From NCBI RefSeq assembly GCF_000814025.1, contig NZ_JWLL01000005.1, forward strand, positions 729,501 through 793,500: a stretch of 64,000 bases of DNA, given 5' to 3'. How positions within the stretch are numbered: position 1 is the first letter of the stretch; the number at the start of each line of letters is the position of its first letter. The notes beneath the pieces are model-generated. The model had not been told where the DNA came from. It was given only the letters and a program-made list of their open reading frames with translations, and made no database searches. This stretch comes from Tateyamaria sp. ANG-S1 (GTDB lineage: Bacteria > Pseudomonadota > Alphaproteobacteria > Rhodobacterales > Rhodobacteraceae). Positions 44,413 through 53,254 of this stretch are shown here, piece by piece. Position numbers and translations under genes: made by a program.

Positions 44413-45708
44413 ATGCGGCGGTTTATCCTGCTGGCAGCCCTGTTCATCCTTGGTGGATGCGCGGTCGGGATCAGCCTCGCACCGCCGCCCAACCTGTACC
44501 GCACGGGGGCCAACTACCCCGATGACCTCGTGCCAGAGGTCTGGCGCACGGCCGAGCCCAAGATCTTCTACATGACCAACCGCCAACCTGACGGGGCAAG
44601 CTACGGTGCCAGCCGGTCGGATTCGATGGCGTTCGGCGCGGCCACGGTCAAATTCGGTCGTGATCTGGGGTGGGAAGAGCTGCTTGAACGCACCCGCGCG
44701 GATTCAGATCAGCGGGTGTCCACCCTCTGGGTGCCCGAACTTGAGGAGGTGGTGAGGTTCGAGGCCACACCGCTGCCCTACGCTCGCAACGATGGGCGGC
44801 TGACGCATCTGCAAACGTCCCTTGATGCCTACAATGCACAGGCCGCGCGGTTTCAGGCGGTGATTGCCGACGAAATCCGGCAGACGGGGAACCGCAGTCT
44901 GTTGGTCTACGTGCACGGCTTCAATAGTGAGTTCGAGGACAGCCTGACGACGCTGGCCAACATGTGGCACTTCGCGGGGCGCGAATCCGTCCCGATCTCG
45001 TTTACCTGGCCCGCGGGCAATGGGTTCGGACCGCTAGGGTACTTCCGTGACCGGGACGCCGGCGTATTCTCAGTCCACCATACCAAGGAATTCCTGCGCA
45101 TGCTCGCCGACATGCCCGAGGTGGACAGCATTGACATCATTGCCCACTCACGCGGCACGGATGTGGTGACAACAGCGCTGCGCGAGTTGATGATCGAAGC
45201 GCGGGGGGCGGGGGTTCACCCCAAGGAGATGCTGAAAACCGGCACGCTCATCATGGCGGCGCCTGACTTGGATGTCGGCATTGTGCGGCAGCGGCTGCAG
45301 GCCGAACGGTTTTCGGAGGCCTTTGAACAGGTCAACCTTTATATCAATCCCGATGATGCGGCGCTGCGCATTTCTGCTCTGCTCACCCGGTCCACCCGGC
45401 TGGGCGCGCTCCGGAACGAGGATTTCGCAGAGGGTGAGCTTGAGCTGCTGCGCGACCAGGCGCTTGTGCATTTCATTCGCGTGGAAAACGTACGCGGTGG
45501 GTTCGGGCACTCTTATTTCCGGGAAAATCCTGCCGTCCTCTCGGATGTGGTGCTGGCGCTGCGCACACGCACTTTTCCTGGCGGCTCGCTACGCCCGCTG
45601 GACCAGGACGAGGATGGCATTTGGGTGCTGCACCCGAACTACCCCCTTGAACGCCTGCCCGATCTTGTTGGGCTTGAGGCGCGCGCTGCCCGTCGCGAAG
45701 AACGGTGA
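44413..45708 (+). CDS. Lipoprotein alpha/beta hydrolase (DUF900 type)
   Basis: Protein of 431 residues from ATG at 44413; a GTG three codons earlier is possible. The N-terminus is a lipoprotein signal with lipobox LGGC. The core is an alpha/beta hydrolase: VYVHGFNSEFEDSL, TWPAGN, and the nucleophile elbow AHSRGTDV with serine, as in DUF900 proteins. An esterase or lipase-like role in the periplasm is expected, with unknown substrate. The stop overlaps the MOSC gene start by 4 bases. Confidence 0.85.
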   Translation: MRRFILLAALFILGGCAVGISLAPPPNLYRTGANYPDDLVPEVWRTAEPKIFYMTNRQPDGASYGASRSDSMAFGAATVKFGRDLGWEELLERTRADSDQRVSTLWVPELEEVVRFEATPLPYARNDGRLTHLQTSLDAYNAQAARFQAVIADEIRQTGNRSLLVYVHGFNSEFEDSLTTLANMWHFAGRESVPISFTWPAGNGFGPLGYFRDRDAGVFSVHHTKEFLRMLADMPEVDSIDIIAHSRGTDVVTTALRELMIEARGAGVHPKEMLKTGTLIMAAPDLDVGIVRQRLQAERFSEAFEQVNLYINPDDAALRISALLTRSTRLGALRNEDFAEGELELLRDQALVHFIRVENVRGGFGHSYFRENPAVLSDVVLALRTRTFPGGSLRPLDQDEDGIWVLHPNYPLERLPDLVGLEARAARREER

Positions 45709-46190
45709 GCGACCTGCATGCGATGATCGCGCGTTGGGCGCAGCCCGGGCGTGTGGACTGGATCGGCGTGCGGCCGGCGCGTATGGCCGACATGCAGGTG
45801 CTGGACCGCGTGAACATCACCGAAAGCGGGCTGGAGGGTGACCGGGGCCGGGCAGGCAAGCGCGCCGTTACGCTGATGCAGGCAGAACATGTGCCCGTCA
45901 TCGCAGCATGCCTCGGGCGCGCCGAGCTCGGTCCGGAGATGTTTCGCCGCAACATTTTGGTGAGCGGCCTGAACCTCAACGGGCTCAAGGGGCGCGAGGT
46001 GCAAATTGGTGAGGCTATCCTGCGGATAACCACGATCTGCGCGCCATGCAGCCTGATGGAGCGGCTCTTGGACCACGGCGGCTACGCCGCAATGCGCGGT
46101 CACGGCGGCTGGTGTGCCGAGGTGGTGAGACCGGGTATGGTGATCTGCGGTGATACTGTCGCGCCGGTTGGCGCGGGCGCGCCGACCTAG
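45705..46190 (+). CDS. MOSC-domain protein
   Basis: Protein of 161 residues of the MOSC sulfur-carrier fold. LEGDRGRAGKRAVTLMQAEH near the middle and the conserved cysteine in TICAPCSLMERLL support this; MOSC domains occur in molybdenum cofactor sulfurases and related proteins. No molybdenum genes are near. GTG start overlapping the hydrolase stop. Its TAG stop and the stop of the convergent DUF2059 gene share the same CTAG bases. Confidence 0.85.
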   Translation: MSDLHAMIARWAQPGRVDWIGVRPARMADMQVLDRVNITESGLEGDRGRAGKRAVTLMQAEHVPVIAACLGRAELGPEMFRRNILVSGLNLNGLKGREVQIGEAILRITTICAPCSLMERLLDHGGYAAMRGHGGWCAEVVRPGMVICGDTVAPVGAGAPT

Positions 46191-46714
46191 ATGTCGAACT
46201 CGTCAATCATTTGGTCGATCAGGGCGGGGTTGTCGAAGGTGATACCCTCCTCACGTATGCGGCGCAGCACCCGTGGTGCCGCATTGTTCCCAGCTTCTAC
46301 ACCTGCGATCTGGCCACGCCGTGCCCCATCAGCCATCAAAGACGGCGTTGCTGCAACCATGGCTTGACCAGACGGCGTGCGCAGGAAGGCCGCGATGTCC
46401 GTTATCTCCTGTTCGGAAAAGGTCTCCTTATACATTGAACGGGCCTCGTCCTGCATCGTTTCGGTGAACTCGTCGATGAACTCCTCCATGAAGATGTCGA
46501 GGAAGCGTTCAATGTCCGAAACACTCATGCCGCGCTTGCGCAACTCGTTCTCGATCGCGCCCACCAGAAGTGGCCTCTGCGCAATCAGCGCCCCTTCGAA
46601 CATGGTTCGGTTGACCTGCTGAGAGATCAAGTAATCCAGGTCTGCTTCCACATCGGCGGTGGCTTGGGTCGCGAGTGTCGCGGCGAATGCGACTGCGCAA
46701 ATGATCGACTTCAT
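46187..46714 (-). CDS. Exported DUF2059 domain protein
   Basis: Protein of 175 residues with a signal peptide (MKSIICAVAFAATLATQATA). The mature part has the DUF2059 block MYKETFSEQEITDIAAFLRTPSGQAM. Function of this family is not established; the predicted location is periplasm. The ATG at 46714 was chosen because it gives the signal peptide; an upstream in-frame start lacks one. Confidence 0.85.
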   Translation of the reverse strand: MKSIICAVAFAATLATQATADVEADLDYLISQQVNRTMFEGALIAQRPLLVGAIENELRKRGMSVSDIERFLDIFMEEFIDEFTETMQDEARSMYKETFSEQEITDIAAFLRTPSGQAMVAATPSLMADGARRGQIAGVEAGNNAAPRVLRRIREEGITFDNPALIDQMIDEFDI

Positions 46715-46820
46715 GCGGTTGCCCCTTTTTGCAAAATGGCGTTGACAAGGCACGAGTGTAAGCGTTGACAACAGTGGCGCAACCGCTTGATAACGCGCGC
46801 GTTGCGAAGAAAGGCAAACC

Positions 46821-47432
46821 ATGCGGCGCATACCGTATGCCCGTCCGGGACAGATCATCGGCCTGCTTGGCGGCTCGTTCGACCCGGCCCATGCCGGTCA
46901 CGTGCATATCACGCGCGAGGCGATGAAACGGTTTGGGTTGACCCACGTGTGGTGGCTGGTCTCACCTGGCAATCCGCTGAAAACGCAAGGCCCCGCACCG
47001 CTGCACAGCCGTATGGAGCGCGCGCGCCAGATCATGCAACACCCCCGCGTGACCGTCACGGATGTCGAGGCGCGGCTGGGCACGCGCTATACCGCCGAAA
47101 CCATTGCCGCACTTCAGGCGCGCTGTCCCGGCGTGCGGTTTGTCTGGTTGATGGGCGCGGACAATCTTGCGCAGTTTCATCTGTGGCAGGACTGGACGTG
47201 GATCATGGAACACGTGCCGGTGGGTGTGCTGGCCCGTCCCGGCGACCGGATTTCGGCCCGGATGAGCCCGGCGGCGCGGCTCTATCGGCACCGCCGTATT
47301 TCGGGGCGCGCCAGCCAGCTTTTGGGCCGCGCAGATGCGCCTGCGTGGTGTTTCGTGAACGTGGCGATGACCGCGCAATCGTCAACTGCGATCCGGGCGC
47401 AAGGGGGCTGGGCAGGCTCTTCGGATTTGTGA
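46821..47432 (+). CDS. nadD: Nicotinate-nucleotide adenylyltransferase
   Basis: Protein of 203 residues with the nucleotidyltransferase motif [14 protein letters not shown] (the HxGH site) and C-terminal SSTAIRAQ (ISxTxxR type). It converts nicotinate mononucleotide to deamido-NAD, the substrate of NadE encoded at 17019. A D-Ala-D-Ala peptidase gene follows 46 bases later on the same strand. Assignment is secure. Confidence 0.94.
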   Translation: MRRIPYARPGQIIGLLGGSFDPAHAGHVHITREAMKRFGLTHVWWLVSPGNPLKTQGPAPLHSRMERARQIMQHPRVTVTDVEARLGTRYTAETIAALQARCPGVRFVWLMGADNLAQFHLWQDWTWIMEHVPVGVLARPGDRISARMSPAARLYRHRRISGRASQLLGRADAPAWCFVNVAMTAQSSTAIRAQGGWAGSSDL

Positions 47433-47478
47433 TCCGAACGTTCTTGTTTGCGGCGCAAAGCTGCGTTTACATGCGCCC

Positions 47479-48969
47479 ATGTTGCGTAGATTTTCGAGAC
47501 GTTTCTTTTTAGCTGCTCTGGCCGGGTCCACGGCCACGACCGCGCTTTCTGCTCCACCCACCTCATCGCTCAGACCGAGTGCGCGGGGGGGCGATCACTT
47601 CAAGAAGGCGATTGCCGATCCACAAGCCATCATCGCCGACGCACGGCTGGGTGGCCGCGTGTGCTATGCGGTTGCGGACGCAAGAACGGGCGCAAAGCTC
47701 GAAGGCGAGAATGCCAAGATAGGGACACCGCCTGCGTCGGTGGCCAAGGCGATCACGGCGCTCTATGCCCTGTCCGTGCTGGGGGCGACGCACCGGTTCA
47801 CGACGCGTGTCGTGGCAACGGGGGGCGTGTCCGGCGGCGTGGTGCAGGGTGATCTTGTTTTGGTCGGCGGTGGCGATCCAACGCTCGACACCAACGGTCT
47901 CGCGTCACTGGCCGCGGCCCTCAAGGCCCAGGGCATCCGAGAGGTGCGGGGCGATTTCAAGGTGGCCGACGGGATGTTCCCGCAAGAGCCCACGATTGAT
48001 AAGGGCCAGCCCGATCACGTGGGCTACAACCCCGCGCTGTCGGGGATCGCGCTGAATTTCAACCGGGTGCATTTCGAATGGCGGCGGCAAGGTGGGCAAT
48101 ACACCGTGTCCATGGACGCGCGGTCCGACAGGTATCGCCCTGATGTGGCCATGGCGCGCATGGCTTTGAGCGAGCGGCGCGCACCTGTCTACACCTATGT
48201 CGATGGCGGGCGCACGGACAATTGGACCGTGGCGCGCGGGGCTTTGGGCAGTGGTGGCGCGCGGTGGCTGCCGGTGCGCAAGCCCGCGCTTTATGCAGGT
48301 GACGTGTTCCAGACGCTTGCCCGTTCGCAGGGCATCGTGCTGAAGAACCCGCAGGTCGTGACGCGCACGCCGCAGGGCACCACGCTCGCCTCACATCAAA
48401 GCGGTGATCTACGCACGATCCTGCGCGACATGTTGCGCTTTTCCACCAATATCACGGCGGAAATGGTGGGCATGGCCGCCACTGTCAAACGCAGCGGCAA
48501 GCCCGCGAGCCTGCGCGCGTCGGCGACCGAGATGAACCGCTGGGCCAATGCAGCGCTTGGCACATCAAGCATGCGCCTTGTCGATCACTCCGGCCTTGGG
48601 GATGCCAGCAAGATGACCGCTGACGACATGGTGCTTGCGCTGGTGCGGGCGCGCCAGAACAACGTGCTGCGCCCGATCCTGAAGCCCATCCCCATGCTCG
48701 ATGCGCAGCGCCGCGCGATCAAGAACCACCCGATCGAGGTTCACGCCAAGACCGGCACGCTGAACTTCGTGTCGGGGCTGGCCGGGTACATGACCGCGCG
48801 GGATGGTACGGAAATGGCCTTTGCCATCTTCGCCGCCGATGAAGCGACCCGGGCCGGTATCCCGCGTGCTGAACGTGAACGCCCGCAAGGGGCGCGCAGC
48901 TGGAACCGTCGGGCCAAGATCATGCAGCAAAAGCTGATCGAACGCTGGGGCGCTGTCTACGGTAGCTAG
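47479..48969 (+). CDS. dacB: D-alanyl-D-alanine carboxypeptidase/endopeptidase (PBP4 family)
   Basis: Protein of 496 residues of the class C penicillin-binding group. Active-site SxxK is in PASVAKAI near residue 85, second motif STN in FSTNITAEM, third KTG in HAKTGTLN. An N-terminal signal peptide begins MLRRFSRRFFLAALAGS. PBP4 trims peptidoglycan cross-links in the periplasm. Together with the mre-mrd-rod block this window holds a good part of wall-growth genes. Confidence 0.93.
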   Translation: MLRRFSRRFFLAALAGSTATTALSAPPTSSLRPSARGGDHFKKAIADPQAIIADARLGGRVCYAVADARTGAKLEGENAKIGTPPASVAKAITALYALSVLGATHRFTTRVVATGGVSGGVVQGDLVLVGGGDPTLDTNGLASLAAALKAQGIREVRGDFKVADGMFPQEPTIDKGQPDHVGYNPALSGIALNFNRVHFEWRRQGGQYTVSMDARSDRYRPDVAMARMALSERRAPVYTYVDGGRTDNWTVARGALGSGGARWLPVRKPALYAGDVFQTLARSQGIVLKNPQVVTRTPQGTTLASHQSGDLRTILRDMLRFSTNITAEMVGMAATVKRSGKPASLRASATEMNRWANAALGTSSMRLVDHSGLGDASKMTADDMVLALVRARQNNVLRPILKPIPMLDAQRRAIKNHPIEVHAKTGTLNFVSGLAGYMTARDGTEMAFAIFAADEATRAGIPRAERERPQGARSWNRRAKIMQQKLIERWGAVYGS

Positions 48970-48979
48970 GTGTTTCGCC

Positions 48980-49052
48980 GCGCGTGCCTCGCGGCGACCG
49001 GCTGGGGGGCCAGCCCCCCAGACCCCCCGAAGTATTTCCGGCCAGAAGAAAG
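48980..49052 (+). repeat. Dispersed intergenic element, copy E
   Basis: Contains CTGGGGGGCCAGCCCCCCAG hairpin and CCCCCGAAGTATTTCCGGCC with the tail AGAAGAAAGG, closely like copy B. It lies between the convergent dacB and dadA genes. Confidence 0.8.
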
Positions 49053-49058
49053 GCTATT

Positions 49059-50291
49059 TCAAGCTGCGTTCTTCATCCGGCTTGTGTCGATAATGTCGGC
49101 CGTCGCCTGCGCCGTTGCGGCTGACAATGTCCAGCCCAGATGCCCGTGCCCGGTGTTGTAGTAGACCCCGGGCTTCTTGCCCGGCCCCACCTTCGGCATC
49201 ATCGACGGCAGCATGGGGCGCAGCCCCGCCCACGGCACGCAATGCTCAGTCGAGACGTCGGGAAAGAACGTCTCGCACCACTCCCGCAGGGGCCGGATGC
49301 GGTCGTTGCGGATGTCGAGGTTGTAGCCGTTGAACTCAGCCGTCCCGGCGATGCGGAACCGCTTGCGGCCCAGGCGCGAGGTCACGATCTTGGCCTCGTC
49401 ATCCAGCAGGCTGACCCAGGGGGCCGCCGCCTGGCTTTCCACGTCATCGAGGTTCACGGTGATCGAGTACCCTTTGACGGGATAGATATTGACCCGGTCG
49501 CCCAGCTCGGCCGCGATGGCGCGGCTGCCGACCCCGGCGCAAACCACGATCCCGTCGAACCCTTCGGTCTGAACCGCACCGGCGTCGTCCCATGTCAGAC
49601 GGACGCTTGCGCCGCTATGGGTTACTTCGGTCACCTTACACTTGTAGTGGAACGTAACGCCCATCTTCTCGCACGCATCGCTGAGCGCGCGGGTGTAGCG
49701 GTGGATGTCGCCGGTAAAATCGCTCTCTGTATAGAACCCGCCCAGCGTCTCGGCCTGCAGCGCGGGTTCCAGTCGCTGCACTTCGGCGGCTGACACCTCG
49801 CGCCGTTCCAGCCCCGCCTTCTCCAGCAGGTCATTCACCCGCCGTGCGTGATCGAACTCGGACGGCTTGCGGTAAACGTGCAGGATCCCCCGCTGCTCCA
49901 TATCGAAATCAGCGCACACCTCCTTGGCAAAGGCCAAAAGATGCTCGCGCGCCGCAATCGCCAGCCGCGCGGTTTCCACGGTGTTACGCTCGTAATCGGG
50001 GATGTTGCCCATGAACTCGGCCATCCAGCTCAGCTTGTGCCAGCTTGGCGTCGGGTTCACGAGCAGGGGTGCATCGGATTTCATCATCCATTTCAACCCT
50101 TTGAAGATCGTGCCCCAGCGCGTCCACACCTCGGCATTGCTGGCCGACAACTGCCCGCCATTGGCAAAGGATGTCTCCATTGCCGCATAGCGGTTGCGGT
50201 CGAAGACGCTGACGTCATAGCCCCGGCGGGCCAGGGCGTAAGCTGTTGTAATTCCGGTTATTCCGGCGCCAATCACGGCAATATGGGTCAT
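49059..50291 (-). CDS. dadA: D-amino acid dehydrogenase
   Basis: Protein of 410 residues. FAD site VIGAGITGITTAYALARRGY at the N-terminus, and the C-terminal GHGHLGWTLSAATAQATADI typical of the DadA/glycine-oxidase-like family. DadA oxidises D-amino acids, feeding electrons to the respiratory chain; glycine is a substrate of some relatives. The gene is preceded by a tandem glycine riboswitch (50371-50583), so the enzyme is probably regulated by glycine, which fits a glycine or D-amino-acid scavenging role. SD GGGAGG lies in a small hairpin just before ATG. Confidence 0.92.
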   Translation of the reverse strand: MTHIAVIGAGITGITTAYALARRGYDVSVFDRNRYAAMETSFANGGQLSASNAEVWTRWGTIFKGLKWMMKSDAPLLVNPTPSWHKLSWMAEFMGNIPDYERNTVETARLAIAAREHLLAFAKEVCADFDMEQRGILHVYRKPSEFDHARRVNDLLEKAGLERREVSAAEVQRLEPALQAETLGGFYTESDFTGDIHRYTRALSDACEKMGVTFHYKCKVTEVTHSGASVRLTWDDAGAVQTEGFDGIVVCAGVGSRAIAAELGDRVNIYPVKGYSITVNLDDVESQAAAPWVSLLDDEAKIVTSRLGRKRFRIAGTAEFNGYNLDIRNDRIRPLREWCETFFPDVSTEHCVPWAGLRPMLPSMMPKVGPGKKPGVYYNTGHGHLGWTLSAATAQATADIIDTSRMKNAA

Positions 50292-50370
50292 CTTGGGAAC
50301 CTCCCGATGTCACGGCGATGGCACGGATGCAGGACCCGGCACCGCGCCGACCCACATCCCCATCTGTCGC

Positions 50371-50467
50371 GAGACCTGAGAGCTTGACGGCAAGCACCTG
50401 ATCAGGTGCCGGACGGGCCGCTTTCTCCTTCGGTGGGCCGGATGCCATGAGGTCCGACCACTCTCCA
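50371..50467 (-). promoter_or_regulatory. Glycine riboswitch, aptamer 2 (dadA leader)
   Basis: On the minus strand: GGAGAG, then CACCGAAGGAGAAAGCGGCC, then CAAGCTCTCAGGTC. These are the conserved parts of the glycine aptamer. It is 57 bases downstream of aptamer 1 and about 80 bases before the dadA start, leaving room for the expression platform. Confidence 0.92.
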
Positions 50468-50523
50468 GATCGTCGCATTTACCGTCCTGACAGGTGTCAG
50501 GTTGGGCGCGGCCGGCACGGTTC

Positions 50524-50583
50524 TGGTGCCTGAGAGTTTCCGGGGCGTTGCTCCTTCGGCGGCAGCAGCAGCTGCACTCTCCC
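50524..50583 (-). promoter_or_regulatory. Glycine riboswitch, aptamer 1 (dadA leader)
   Basis: On the minus strand: GGGAGAG, CGCCGAAGGAGCAACGCCCC, and AACTCTCAGGCACC. Fits the consensus glycine aptamer; with aptamer 2 it forms the usual tandem. Confidence 0.95.
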
Positions 50584-50700
50584 ATGTCGACCTCTGCGAC
50601 TGTGTTTCGTATAGGAAACTCGATTGAGTCGCGCAAAACAATTCTCACGCACAGTGCCTGACATCGGCGCGATTGCGCAAAAGCGCCCAGATCGCAGGCA

Positions 50701-52161
50701 TCAGCCCCCGTTCAGTGCCAGTGGCTCGGTCTTGCCGCTCACCTCAAGGTCCCAGATCGCATGCCAGTCATCACCGGTGCGGGTCACAACCAGAGTGTTG
50801 CGCTCGGCCACGTAGCGGCCCATCTGCCCCGGCAATCGACGGATCGTGATTGGTGCGCCATCCAGGGGGTCCTCTCCCAACGCGGCGAGCGACCCTAGTA
50901 CCTTCGCCCAGGCTTTGGGCGGCGGACGATGCGCCACGCCAGAGGCGATCAGCTGGTGCAAGGTACAATGCTCGCCCAGTGGCATCGTCGCGCGCGCTGC
51001 CAGATGGATTTCTCCCGACAGCGCCGTCACACGCGCGCCCGTGCCCGTCGCAATATCGGTCAGCAATTGCAGCATCCGCCGCCATTCCTTGCGATGGGCG
51101 CGGCTTTGCCACTGGTCGCGCAGGTCATCTTCGTATTCCTGCATCTTGGGGGTCACAACCATCGCGGCCTCAAGCACCGACAGGCGCGGGCCCAGCAAGG
51201 GGACCGAGGACACAAACAGGATCTGCCGGGTCGGGGGCATGGCGGCCACAGCCTCCATCATCGACCAACCCACATCGCCCATCACCTGCCGCCGTGTGCG
51301 TTCGGCGCGCAGATCCGGCGCGACGATCCGCAGATCCGGCAGGTCGATCCACCAGTCCAGGCTCAGACCGGTCTTGTCGTGAAACCGCCCTGGCATGTCG
51401 TCGAGGGTACAGGCATGCCGAAAGATCAGCGTCGCCTCGCGCGCCACCTCGTACAGCGTTTGGCCCACGGGCGAATAGGTGCGCGACCGGGGCAGAGAGC
51501 CCCAGCCGTCGCAGATATCGTGGTCGTCCCACTGGCACAGCGATGGCACAGATGCGGCCAGTTCCATGAAAGCAGGGCAGCTTTGGAAAAATGCCATGTA
51601 GCGTTCGAAAAACCCGCGCCGCAGATGCGCGCGCATGTCCCGAAGGTCGGCACGTTCGGGGTCCTTGGGCACCGTATCGGGCCAGTCTTCGCTCAGCGGA
51701 TGGCCCAGTGTCACCTCATCGGCATAGATCTGGTCGCCCCCGTGCAACAGCAGGTGAAAGGGTTTGCACCGGTGATCGTCCCGCAAGCGCGCCCACATCG
51801 CGTTGCGCTCCTCCGGGTCACGCTCCAGATCGCCGTTTTCCTCACCGTTGCAGGACGCGAAGGCGATGTTCAGATCGCCGTCATATCCTGTCCTGATCGT
51901 GTGACTTTGTCCCAGCGCCTCGTAGGTGATTGGTTCGGCCACCCAGCCCTCGAAGCGCGCCCGCAACACCCGCCAACCTGCGTCTGCTGCGATTTCCCTG
52001 AATGGAAAACTGTCGCCCCGGCAGATGAGCGGCTCGGGTATGGTTGCATCTTTCACGCATACCAACGCGCTTAGCGACAGGATGCCGTCCCTTACGTCGT
52101 CAAGAAACAGGATCGGTCCTAAGGTCGTATGGGTGGAAGATGTCTCGGGGGCGGTGCTCAT
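50701..52161 (-). CDS. PhoD-like alkaline phosphatase-family enzyme
   Basis: Protein of 486 residues with metallophosphatase motifs: AFASCNGEENG, LLHGGDQIYADEV, QWDDHDICDGWG and SGEIHLAARATM. This is the PhoD-like metallophosphatase fold. No Tat or Sec leader is visible, so the protein appears cytoplasmic, unlike classic PhoD exported by Tat. Substrate unknown; phosphodiesters are usual. Last gene of a run with the tube-like and TerB-like genes, 73 bases after the tube gene. Confidence 0.82.
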   Translation of the reverse strand: MSTAPETSSTHTTLGPILFLDDVRDGILSLSALVCVKDATIPEPLICRGDSFPFREIAADAGWRVLRARFEGWVAEPITYEALGQSHTIRTGYDGDLNIAFASCNGEENGDLERDPEERNAMWARLRDDHRCKPFHLLLHGGDQIYADEVTLGHPLSEDWPDTVPKDPERADLRDMRAHLRRGFFERYMAFFQSCPAFMELAASVPSLCQWDDHDICDGWGSLPRSRTYSPVGQTLYEVAREATLIFRHACTLDDMPGRFHDKTGLSLDWWIDLPDLRIVAPDLRAERTRRQVMGDVGWSMMEAVAAMPPTRQILFVSSVPLLGPRLSVLEAAMVVTPKMQEYEDDLRDQWQSRAHRKEWRRMLQLLTDIATGTGARVTALSGEIHLAARATMPLGEHCTLHQLIASGVAHRPPPKAWAKVLGSLAALGEDPLDGAPITIRRLPGQMGRYVAERNTLVVTRTGDDWHAIWDLEVSGKTEPLALNGG

Positions 52162-52234
52162 GCAGTTCGAAAGACTTCATTGCGCGGTGAAGCTTTGAAC
52201 ATGTGGCACCCCTGCCGATAGGCAAGGCGGACTG

Positions 52235-52684
52235 CTACCCCTGACGCACGATGTCGCTATAGGCGAACTCGATCTGCTCGACTGTGATCTCGTTCTTCAT
52301 CGCGTCGAGGTCGCCTACGGACCATTTGACCGGATAGGCGTCGTGCAGCATCCAAGAGGCCACGACATCTTGCATGTCGTTCAGCAGGTCTATGGCAATG
52401 CTATTGGGCGTGATCGGTTTGGCGAAACTGCCTTCAAGCGTATCACGGGTCCAGGCCACGACGGGGTGCCCGTTTGCCAGGACGCAGCGTTTGATCGTAA
52501 CGTTGGCGCGTTTCACCGGCTTTGGCAGTTGATGGACAAACCGGTTTTCACCGCCTTCGACAACGGTTTCCGTGTCCAGCTTTGTCTCCAGCCCCGACAC
52601 CTCTTGCGCTGCGAACCCTGTGGTCGCATCGCCAACAGTGACGCGAAATACAAACGCGAGCGTATGTTTTGGGTCGTCAGCCAC
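52235..52684 (-). CDS. Contractile-tail tube protein (T4 gp19-like), isolated
   Basis: Protein of 149 residues from a GTG start, matching the phage T4 gp19 / extracellular injection system tube family: FVFRVTVGD, GFAAQEVSGLETKLD, RANVTIKRCV and MKNEITVEQIEFAYSDI. In phage and eCIS particles this protein stacks into the inner tube. No sheath, baseplate, spike or AAA gene is present in the 64 kb, so it is a loner. It lies 5 bases after the TerB-like gene and before the PhoD-like gene. A remnant or a reused tube protein are both possible. Confidence 0.82.
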   Translation of the reverse strand: MADDPKHTLAFVFRVTVGDATTGFAAQEVSGLETKLDTETVVEGGENRFVHQLPKPVKRANVTIKRCVLANGHPVVAWTRDTLEGSFAKPITPNSIAIDLLNDMQDVVASWMLHDAYPVKWSVGDLDAMKNEITVEQIEFAYSDIVRQG

Positions 52685-52689
52685 GCCAC

Positions 52690-53112
52690 TTAAAGCGTCA
52701 TATGCCGCGCACGCGCGCCGCGTTCGATGGCGGCGGCGTGCAGCCGGTCGATGTTCAGCTCATACCGGATTTCTTCCAGCAACCGCAGTTCAGCTTCCTC
52801 AAGTGTGCCGTCCGCGGCCGCGACGTCACAGGCCAGCGCATAGGCGGTTTCGAACAGCCGGTCCGGTAGCGCTTCGCGCACCAAGCCAAAGAGCGCGTCG
52901 AGCCCGTCTTCCTGCTCGAAAAGGTCAAACACCATCTGCGCCATGCGGTTCAGCCGGTCCAGATCGTAGCCCGCAAAGACGGGCAGGTTGTTCACGGCTG
53001 AGTTGATCTTGACCAGTTCGGCGGTGCGGATGTCTTCGTCCGATGCGGACACAGCGATCATCATTGCGACCAGCGCGTCCTGTGCGGTCATGGTAAGGGT
53101 CGTGTCGGCCAT
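52690..53112 (-). CDS. TerB-like (tellurite resistance family) protein
   Basis: Protein of 140 residues with an all-helical TerB-type pattern: [22 protein letters not shown] near the N-terminus and [19 protein letters not shown] near the C-terminus, each with acidic residues that can bind metal. TerB proteins occur in tellurite/phage-stress operons and in general as soluble helical bundles; role here unknown. Directly upstream of the tube-like gene with 5 bases between, so both are probably co-transcribed. ATG at 53112 chosen because of the MADTTLTMT start. Confidence 0.75.
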   Translation of the reverse strand: MADTTLTMTAQDALVAMMIAVSASDEDIRTAELVKINSAVNNLPVFAGYDLDRLNRMAQMVFDLFEQEDGLDALFGLVREALPDRLFETAYALACDVAAADGTLEEAELRLLEEIRYELNIDRLHAAAIERGARARHMTL

Positions 53113-53188
53113 GGTGGCGTATCCTTTTGCGGTGCTGCTCCCCTCAATATTGACGGCTGGGGCGGCCCGCAATAGGTACCGCCGGGAT

Positions 53189-53204
53189 TGTCCCTGCGGG
53201 GACA
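53189..53204. promoter_or_regulatory. TGTCCC-type palindrome between TerB-like and lysS genes
   Basis: TGTCCCTGCGGGGACA, 51 bases before the chosen lysS start and 77 bases before the TerB-like gene. Differs by one base from the palindrome at 54906-54921 after lysS. A DNA-binding site or a short repeat; unknown regulator. Confidence 0.45.
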
Positions 53205-53254
53205 TGTCACAAGGCCGTGCATCGGGCACGTGCCACCACATGGGATCAATGAGC

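Noticed and set aside
46187-46190. Shared CTAG stop overlap of convergent genes (also 56804-56807, and CTAA at 322-325)
   Set aside because: Convergent 4-base stop overlaps are common in compact genomes; noted but not unusual.
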